Below are positions 25,329-36,057 of a stretch of DNA of 64,000 nt, piece by piece (within the stretch, counting starts at the first letter, position 1; every line of letters begins with the position of its first letter). The notes beneath the pieces are model-generated. The model did no database searches and was not told the origin of the DNA. It was given only the letters and a program-made list of their open reading frames with translations. A program made the translations under genes and the position numbers. This stretch comes from Whitmania pigra (taxonomy: Eukaryota; Annelida; Clitellata; Hirudinida; Haemopidae). The DNA is taken from contig JAJTWR010000320.1 in assembly GCA_021613335.1 (NCBI GenBank), positions 393,501-457,500 on the forward strand, written 5' to 3'.

Positions 25329-28300
25329 TACAGTTCAACAATTGGCCGTCAGAGCAGTAACATCCTTCGACATTCATTTCCTCATCGTTGAGTGAAAGTT
25401 GATCGCTAGTCAGGTTGCCATAACAACTTTGGGATACCGGGTCTCCACAGGGTTCGTAATGCTGACCCTCGGGGCACATGACGGCTGTCATATTGTTATC
25501 GTGTTTTATAAATACAATATTTAGATTTAATATTAAATTTAGGTGTAGGATAATCATTTGTAAATAGAAATATCTTATTTTATTTATATTGTTTAAGATT
25601 TAATGTAATATAATTGAGGTAACATTAAGTTTATCGATAACTGGTTCTTTAAATCATAAATCTAACTAACTAATTAATTAATATTATAATAGTTTATATT
25701 ACAATTGTTTATTATTAATAGTAATGTATTCTTAACGTTTTTAATTAATATATTTAATTAATAATATAAGATGTTATAATTATATATTATATTAACTTAC
25801 GGCAAAGTTCATTGCTCCTCCAATGAACGCAGATGTTGTGACTGGCACATGCCTTGGCAAAGTTTGAGACAGCAGTGCAGGTGCACTCGCAATCTCTTCC
25901 AACCTCGCAACTGTTTAATATTTATGAGCTAATTGAATAATCATTTATTTTTATCAATGATCATTTAGTAATAATAGTTAATTAGTTACAATTTATAGGC
26001 TTTTATTTCACTGAATTATCCATCAATCCTTCTATCCAGCCATCTGTCTGTAAATACATTCACTCATTCATCCACAAATCATTTTTATCCGGCAATCCAT
26101 TCATCAAATCATGTATCAATTTATCAATCAATCAATCAATCAATCCATGTACCTGCACGTTGATGCGATGCAGTTGGAATGGTAAGTCTGGTAATCAACA
26201 ACCATCCTACATTTTTCAAACAGTTTTCCAGTTGTGATGATGCTGCATGTCGCTGTTGCCCATGATAACTTGGCGTCGTCCTTTAATAATCAAGAAATTA
26301 ATATTAATTTTCAGTTGATTATTATTCATTTTAATTTAGTTAAGATTCGCATTCAGGAAATTAACATTTATAATCAATCAATTAATAGTATTTGACTAGT
26401 TGTCTATTAATTAATTAATTATAGTTAACGATTATTAATATAATTAATTTTCACCCAACTGCGATATATAAATTACCCGCCCTCTCACTGAAAGTTCATC
26501 AATTTCACCGTTAAGTTCATATGACCTTCATACCTCACATTTGGGTATTTTATAAGAACTCGACTCAGGACACGTGGGGTCATCCTTCCACGTTGACATT
26601 CCCCCAAGGTCATCTGACTTCAGTTCATCACCAAATCTTCCGCACAATCCGTCGACGTAATGTTTGTAGCAGTTTGGGAGGTTTATGTAAACTCTTGTTG
26701 CTAGAATGATTCGACTTGATGAATGATTAATTTAATAATAAATAATATTTCTAATTATTAATAATATTTTTATAAATATTTTCCGAGCATTTATAATATC
26801 CTTTATTAATATTCTTAAAAAAATGATCTTTGTCGCATAATTTGATAATTACTCAACTCTTTGACATTCACATCACATTTCCGTTGAAACAGCATAAGTC
26901 AGATGACGTTAAGTATAAAATTCATCGTCATCGTCATCATCATCATTGCATTTCTTTATTGAGACAAGAGAACCTCACCTCCATCATACAAAATGGACAA
27001 TCCATTGCTGAAAAGCAAGAGAGTCATGACTTGATTGTAAGTGACGGTGACAAACGATGATTTGTGGAATCCCGAATCGAGTTTCACTTCTTCTCCATCA
27101 ACAGTTGGATGTTTGCCCCTCGCCAGGAGGACTTTTTTGGAGCCATACTCCACTGATATGACCTGAGATTATAAAGCACCTTGCATGAACTTGAGTGTGG
27201 TAAATGTTTTCGTTACAAACTTCACAATTTCAACGTCACAGCAACTATGAAATTGAATGAATTGAAATTTAAATTTAAAATGTTATTTGGAAAATTATTT
27301 GAAATATTATTTAAATTTAATTTCACAATTATGTACCACTTCAATATACAATCACTCAATAATAAAACCTGCACCTTGTTGCAAATAATGCCTGACTGTC
27401 CACAAGGAAGATTCTGAGCAGTGATTGACAACTCGACACAGTCATCCAACTTTAAAAGGCTATCGTCACTGGCCACCAAAACGTAGGCGCAGGAGTTCAA
27501 ACCAGGGTTGGTTTCGTGGACACCGTCAAATCTGGTCACGTAAACGTCCCCTGAGAGGGTGCAGGATGGTTTGTAATCATCCTTGTCCTCACAAACCCAA
27601 CGTCTAACTATGCATGTGCTGTTGGAGGAGTAAGATTTGCGATGAACGTTTTTTAAATTGAAACATTTGTAGTGTATATATTTTGTTATTATTAATAAAT
27701 ATGGATTGTTTGGTCATTAATGTATTTCTGTGTTTAATCAGTTAATTTTTATTTAAAAATGACTATTGTTTGGCTGATTTAAAATAGATAAACTTATATT
27801 TTAATACATAAATGTACAACTTCCTCAAAGCAATAAAATCTAGATAATATCATAACAGCTTCATTGAGGTGATTTGATTGTACATGTTTGTAAGTAATTT
27901 TTGGAAAACAGATTTATCAATTTGAATCTCTAACAAATAAAGTAATTTTGCGCTCTAAGATGTAATATGTAATTGTTGTACTAATAATATTAATAACAAA
28001 TACTGTGTCATTAATAATAATAATATTATGAGTATGATATTGTTGTACTAGTATGGTTAATATCGGTTAATCAATATTTAGAGATTAATATCTAAGGATT
28101 AATACTTCAAAAACCGAGAAGTTATTCACCAATGAGTAGATTTTGTGTCCACAGTTTCTCCAGGTTTGTAATGTTTGTTGTCATGGAGACATGGACAATC
28201 TTCTGGAAGAATGCACTTTCCATTCTGGAGGTTGAGAAGTCATTTGTTTAATAAGTAAATATGTAAAAATTATTGCAGGTTGGCCGAATGGGTAGAGTTC

Positions 28301-31300
28301 CTAAATGCAGCGATAACAACAACAGTCGTTGTGTCGTGTTCGCAACCCAGCCTTCAATGCCAGGGAGCCCCCTCGTATAGGGGCGACATATAAATGGTCG
28401 ATTGATTAAGAAGAGCATTCACATCTTATCAGGATACATCAAAAATTTCGGCTAAATACAAATTAAGTAATTTTTAACTAAAATATAAAATAAATTATAT
28501 ACTAAAGTATATATAACAATTTTTTTTTAATTCTTGATAATGACTTCCGCCAGAAAATTTCACAGAATGGCCTCAGTCAATCATCACAATAATTCACGTA
28601 AGTAGTGACACATTAACTATGGCGTCACTCATTTATTATAATAATTCATGTTAATAATAATGAATTTATTAATTAAAATGTCAATAAAACTCACCTCATC
28701 CATAACCTTCCCTTCAGGACATACGCAACCATCGCAGATCGTTTTAGCAGACCAACATTTGTCAAAGTTGTCACACGTGGTATTGCAGTCCTGCTTCATG
28801 TCATAGTGGATGAAACCAGTTCCACAGACTGCAGTTTGAGGTACAGGTGAATCCAGCCACTTGCCCTGTTTGCATTGGCTGAAAAAGACAGGTTGAAGCT
28901 AAATATTTAGTTCCATCTTTTGAAAGATGATTACAATCAGGAACTTATTTTAAACTATAATTTAGTCATTCATTTAAAACCATAATTTAGTCATTTATTT
29001 TAAACCATAATTTAGTCATTTATTTTAAATCATAATTTATCTCAATTCCCACCGCGTGACGCAATCCTTGACAATCTCGTCTCCATCGCTATAGGTCTTT
29101 CCACTGTCGTCATCGTAACAAGGACACTCAGACTCCAATACGCATTCCTCATTTTCATCCAACAACTTTCCATCGGAACACAAACAGCCTGGAAAGCAGG
29201 TTTTTCCAAGGATGTGGAAATTTTCGTATCTCCAGTAGGTGTTCAACTGTCGACAGCTTTTTACGGGGGAACCACAGATGTGGAACATGAGACCAGATGG
29301 GCAGAGGACGGTCGAATCTAGAGTAATAGGGTGGGGTAAGTATTGGTTCTACTGTAATTGTAATTGTAACTTCATTTATATAGCGTCATATGCATGGTAT
29401 CAGAGGCGTTTCTTGTAAGCATTTATATAGCGCTCCTTCCTAAAGGCGCTTGTGGCAATGCATGCTGGGTTTCGAACACGACACATTACGACTGTTGCTA
29501 TTACCGCCGTATGCAGGCACGTAACCCATTCGGCTAACCTGCAAGTTCAATACTGCTTGTTGGTTCAGTTATTTAAAGCAGTGTCACAAGTGTTTATTGA
29601 GTAATCTAATAATATAATAATATAATAATATAATAATTTTGGCTATGTCGTGAGTAATATTGTGAGATGTGTTAAACATTACGTGTTAGATATATTATGA
29701 GTTAAGATAGTCACACCCAGTTTTAGCAACCTTATGTTATTGCATTAGGATATTATATATAAAATTTAAAAAAGTGAATAAATAATTATCAATTGTTAAG
29801 ATGTTCTACCTGGATCGTTGACGATGTAATCTATATCAATGTGACCCTGATTAATGCACTCCATGACCTTCCTGATGCCGTAATAAAGAAACTGCTTATC
29901 AAATGCAGCATCACTTGGAGTATCCTCAGGAGATAAAAGTTCTGCACACTGATGTTTCAGGCAGATTTCCTCGTAGTCCACCGATTGTTTAGACCTCGAG
30001 CACTTGTCATCGTCGATGAAGGCTTTGCATAGTTTTTGGAGCGTCATCGTCTGGTTAGGAGGAATTTGTCTTAGTTTACATTTTACAGAAACTTACATGT
30101 AAATACATCAGGATCATGTAATTCTCATAATGTTATTTATTTATTTGTTTTATTAAAATCCCTTGCATAACAAAGTTACTTTAGACTATCTCATAATGCA
30201 TCATTTGTTTTTAATGTTGCTATTACTTTTGTTGTTTTTTTAAATTAACATTTAAGAACCTTGTCCGTCTGTCCCATGCAGGGGTCAAATGGTGCAAATC
30301 TCGGGAAGAGTTTCGTATCACAGTCGGAGAAGGACATTGAAAAACTGGTGCTGCTTTCAAATATTCCACTGCTCGACCTCAACTCGTCGTCGGCCATGTT
30401 GTTCCAGTTTCCACACAAACCACTCACCTGGAAAGATTTCATGCGGAACGGAGTGGCACAGATGTGATGATGATGATGATGATTCAACAATCCCGATTAT
30501 AGTGGATTATTTTTAGAATCTAAATGTTTAGAATTTAATTCGATTACCCTTCAGTTAAAAATTGACTTTGCTTCGTCTCAAGGAGTAGTTGTTTTTAAGT
30601 ATAAGATAGTATTCCAGATTGTAATGATCCAATTGAATGGCACATAATAATAATGCAATAGTAATACGTTTCACTTGAAGTAACGGATAACGGATAGACT
30701 ATGATTAATTATTTCAAGATAATATAATTTATAATATTATCATTTATGTTAATCATAATTTACAATAATATTTGTATATATATTTATTTATTTATTTATT
30801 AAAATCATTAATGATTATCATAATTTATGATAATTACTGCCCACCTGAGACATGTACGCCTCTCCAAGTCTGATATCAATTCCACCAAAAACTTCCACCT
30901 TCAGCTGTTCATTGTCACCCTGAACAACAATCTGCCAATCGGTGATGATGACTAAGACGAGGTCGTTTTTGATTGGCTGCCTCTCTTCAGAAATGCTGAC
31001 CCCGTCCAGTGTGACCCACGAACTTCCTGAACTTAGTCTCACTTCCACTGTTGTCGATTTTTGCAACTTTCTGAGTATCATTTTTACCAGCCTTGGCTTT
31101 GTGAAGATTGAATTGGAATTTCCCAGAGTTTCAGTTTCTACTGTAATGCGTAGGAAGTTTTCCTGGATGGTATTTGTTCGGATAAAAATTATTTCATGTT
31201 CTAGTGTCACCCTAGATACTGCACTTAATTATTAAATGTTTTCAATAATAAATTAATAAAATAATTAATAAATAACAAGATTTTGGTTTATACGATTGGT

Positions 31301-32998
31301 TAACTAAAGTAATTAGGAATTATATTAATCAATTAAAACAGATTGAAATTAATTAATAAACAAACTAAACTTAGTATTAATCAACTTATTAAGATCGGAA
31401 TTAAAAATAACACGACTGTAGAGATACTAGGTTTATGTTGTTCGTGCACTAATTTTCGTGATGCTTCTCTAACGGTTTGTTTTGTTGTTAAGATTGTAAT
31501 TAATTGATTAACAAATTAATATTGCCATTAATAAATTATTAAATTGAGACTAAAAATTAATCAATTTAGAAATTAACTAAGACTAAAATTAATATTAAAA
31601 ACCTCGTAATTAAGGGAGCCACTATGTTGTACAAGAATGTATTCACAGGAAGGACCATTGTGTGAATATGAGAATCCATCGAATGTGATGACTTGATTGA
31701 GTCCAAAAACTGAACACGTTTTAGGGCAACCAATCTTCGTGCAAGCCCATGATCCAAACGTACAGGTGCTACAGGTAAACATTCATTAGTAACGGGACGT
31801 TATTGCATTATCACAAGTAACCTTAGCAGGTTGCGATCTTGTGAAGACAAATTGATGTTTTATTGAATAATAAAACTTGATGAATTGCGTTGCAATGAGA
31901 ATGTTTAACTTTAACTTATTACTTTAAAATTTGTTAATAAAAATGAAAAAATACGCTTTTTTTTAAATGGTTTTGAATTTGTTTATTCGCTTTCAGAACT
32001 CTAAAATCTGAATTATAACGATAGGATTACATTAACAGAAAATTTAATTAAAAGGTAGTCAATTGTACTAAACGTTATTTAATTAAAAACTAATTAATCG
32101 CGTTAAACATTAGTTGCTTAAAATGTAATTAACTAATTATCATGTAACTACATTGACTTAATAAGTAAAATTAATTGCATTACAAGTTAGTTAATTGAAG
32201 TGCCATTGATTAAAGGTTAACTAATTCAAATTTAATTAATTATATTCGTATTTATAACAACTTCATCAACAAACCAATTGTTGCAATCCTTTTTTAGAAC
32301 ATGCCCAGCTTCGTACAAGATGCCATCAAAAACACAGGGACAGTCCTTGGGCTTGTAACACTTGTCTCCTTCTTGAAACAACCCTGGCTTGCACTTGCAC
32401 CCAGGGTACTTTTCCTCGTGTGGGCAGGGTTCAATCCCCATCACGTTGCTGCAACTGGGGTCGCATTGGGAAGTCAACTCAGTGTAAACCATGTCAGGAT
32501 TTGAACACGGTTTATCTGCAATGAAGATTAATATACTTCACAAAAGTAATGAAACATTATAATATAATGATTATATGATATCATTAAATTTTTTTAAAAT
32601 ATTATTATTATTATTATATTATTACATGCAATGATATTAATGCTGTTAATTAAACCTACAATGAGGTTGTACATAATAATTAAACATATTTGAATGACGA
32701 AATACGTATCGCGTTGAACATATAAACAGAAAAATATTTCAATTAATTGTTCCAAAACATCGTAAAAATCAAAACAAAAGTCAACAAATAAGCAAAAAAC
32801 AACTCACAACAAAAGCCTTCACTCCTCCATTCCAGCAGAACTCCATTCCTGCCACACTCGGCAGCATATTGTCCTCCAAGTCTGCAAGTCACTTCGATGA
32901 CTTCTGTCTTGTTCTTGACGCTTTTTGTGCAATACTCGCTCAAACATTTGTCGAATAACAATTTCACGTCGACCTGTTATTATTATTATTATTTATTT

Positions 32999-33036
<38 letters not shown>

Positions 33037-33253
33037 TATTATTATTATTAATTTTTTATTGTTAACCTTGTCATGACATTTGGAGAAAGGATAACTTTTG
33101 AGGAAGATGCACGCTTCAACGATTTTCTTTTTTAGTTCGTCGTCTTTGGTTTTGTCGAATGTCACCTCCTTTGTTTCATTGCATTTCTGAAATGTTTGTT
33201 ATTTGTGATGTTATCATTAATATTATTATTATTATCATTATTATTGTTATTAA

Positions 33254-33284
<31 letters not shown>

Positions 33285-35968
33285 TTTTATAAACAAATTA
33301 ACGTATCTTATTAGAAATAACTATTTTTAATATAATTAAATAAAATGATGATGATGATAATAATAATAAGATTAATAATTGTAATTGTAACTTCATTTAT
33401 ACAGCGCCATATGCATAGCGTCAGAGGCGCTTCTTGTAACCATTTATATAGCGCTCCTTCCCAAGGGCGCTGGCGGCAGTGCAGGTTGGGTTTCGAACAC
33501 GACACATTACGACTGTTGCTACTACCGCCGTATGCAGGCACGTAACCCATTCGGCTAACCTGCACGCCCCAATATTATAATAATATATTATAATTAATAA
33601 ATTTTTATTATAATTAGTTAAGTGATAAAAATGATAATTTACCTGGAATGGATCAGCTTTCCAATGGTTCATGAATTCAACCATGGATTTCTTATCCATA
33701 AAATCGTCTTGTGAAGGGAGATAGATGAATGTGAATTTTTATTCAACAAATTTTCTTTAATTATAATTATAAGCATGTGTAATTAATTACTGCAATTAAT
33801 TATTGACTTTCAATTATTTTCTAATAATATGTGATACGAAAATTTATTTTCAACAAGTATTAATATTATTTTTAACCCAACAACAACAGCATCAACATGA
33901 ATTAACAACAACGAATTCACATCCACCTTTAGGATAGTTGTTCTTGTTGCCACAAATTCCTGTCACTTGTTTGTCTTCGTTGACCTCATATTTGACGAAC
34001 CACAAGTCATCGCTGACTCCACATTTCAACCTTCCATACTCCAGCACGTGGTAGATGCCATTCTTGGTTATCTTCAAAGCTGTTGCCGCAACGATGATGA
34101 TGACGATAACGATGACGGTGACGACGGTCATGATGATGAATATGATTATGAAAATGATGATGAAGATGATGATAAAGATGATGATGAAGATGATGATGAC
34201 TTCACAAACCTCGTTCTGCATAACCAGGTTGAACTTCAACCTGTCTTCCATTGATTCTGACCTCAGAGGCATTCATGAATATCTTCCTGTTGTCACCCAA
34301 CTCCACTGAGAGACCAATCTGAATCCAAGTAATAATTAATAAGTCAATTAATAATTTAATTATTACAGTTATCACAACATACATCGCTTTCTACATTTAA
34401 TTTTAACATAAATGATAATCATTTTTTTTAAGTCATTAAAAACTTGTATATATATTTCAATTGCCTAAATGTATGTATATCGTATGTAAAATTATGCTTG
34501 AAGTAATCTGGAATAATATTTTCGAGTCGGACTAAATTAAATAGATCATTTCCCATTACACTTAAAATTATTTGAATTGTTTGAAAACAAACGACATTTG
34601 CTTCCTAAATCAATTAAATAATTTAAATAAGATGCAAAACAAAATAAATCTAAATTCCAAACATTTCCATGAGCATTTGATTCGCATCCAGCCATCTCCA
34701 TGACAACGGTTTCCAATTGGTTTCTGAGGAGAACATAGGAACAGCAGGCCTCATAAATAAACATGAGACCATCGAAAGTTTTTGTGAATCCATTCGAACC
34801 ACTGCAGGTGGAACTGGCACCTGTTGTACCTGGATGTTTATTTGATGGATGTTTACATTCGGTTTAAAAAGGGTTCATTTTATCTTAATTTTTAAGTTTT
34901 TAATTCCCTAATCATTCCAAGCATGCACATGTCAGTGATAGTTATATAAAATATCAATTAATTTCAATAAAGCATAACATAAGTGACCTAATATTATTTT
35001 ATTTGTTAATCACAAATCAACAAATATATTATGACTAGAAGTAAAGTTACCTGAAAACTTGCTATCGACAGGTGGGTATGAATACTGAACATCTCGACAG
35101 GTGAGGCACTCATCACGTGCACATTGTTTGTAGGAGACTCCATTTCTCAGGTAACAACATTCCAGCGGTGACATCAAATCCCAGGGAGACTTTGTACGCT
35201 GACATTTTCCATCGGTGAAGCAATAAGCCTGACTTCCTGTAATTCGGAGGATATAATTATGATGATGGCGGCCAGAGTTTAACTATTTAGTACTTAACCA
35301 GTTGCTTAACAAATTAAGTAATGACTAATTAAGTAACAACTAGTTCTTAACTAATTGAGTAATTGTGAAGTTTTTAATGCCAATTAAAATAATTTATTGT
35401 TGAAATGTTGTATCGGATCAATTAACCCTAATCACGAACATTTATTATTAATGCTATGTCTTTGTTTGCGATCCCAAGGTAGAATTCGAACCTACTTTCT
35501 CTTGGTTCCATGCGATTACATCACCAACTCACCATAATCATCGGCAGTAAAGTTGCAAGTGGGTCCACAATGATTCGTGCCTTCGCAGTTGCAATGGTTT
35601 GGCGAATCGCAGACGCCATTGTTGAGACATTCGTTCATGCAAATGGCTGAATTGAAATTAAGAAATTTAGGAATGGCGCCGTACATGTATAGAAAGCACT
35701 AAAACATTTATATAGCGCATATTCAAGATGAAACGTTGTTGGATAATATTGTTCCATAATGTTTTAGTGTTATTGAATATCTTAAAAACATTAACATTTT
35801 ATTATAACTAAATAACAAGTAACTTAATCTTAATTTCAAATACGAATTCAATCTACTTCAAACCTTCGTCACAGTTTAATCCCTTCCATCCATCGCAACA
35901 TTTCTTGTTTTTCTTTTTCCTTTGACATTAGTTAATGAATATTATTGTTATTATTATTATTATTATTA

Positions 35969-36057
<89 letters not shown>

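Noticed and set aside
29351..29543. tRNA gene (A- and B-box motifs)
   Set aside because: The boxes lie in a dispersed repeat with no cloverleaf or anticodon stem that could be drawn; it is a SINE.
33967..34254. Plus-strand acidic ORF with Asp runs
   Set aside because: Arises from GAT/GAC repeats in the intron between VWD exons 7 and 8 and from antisense exon sequence.
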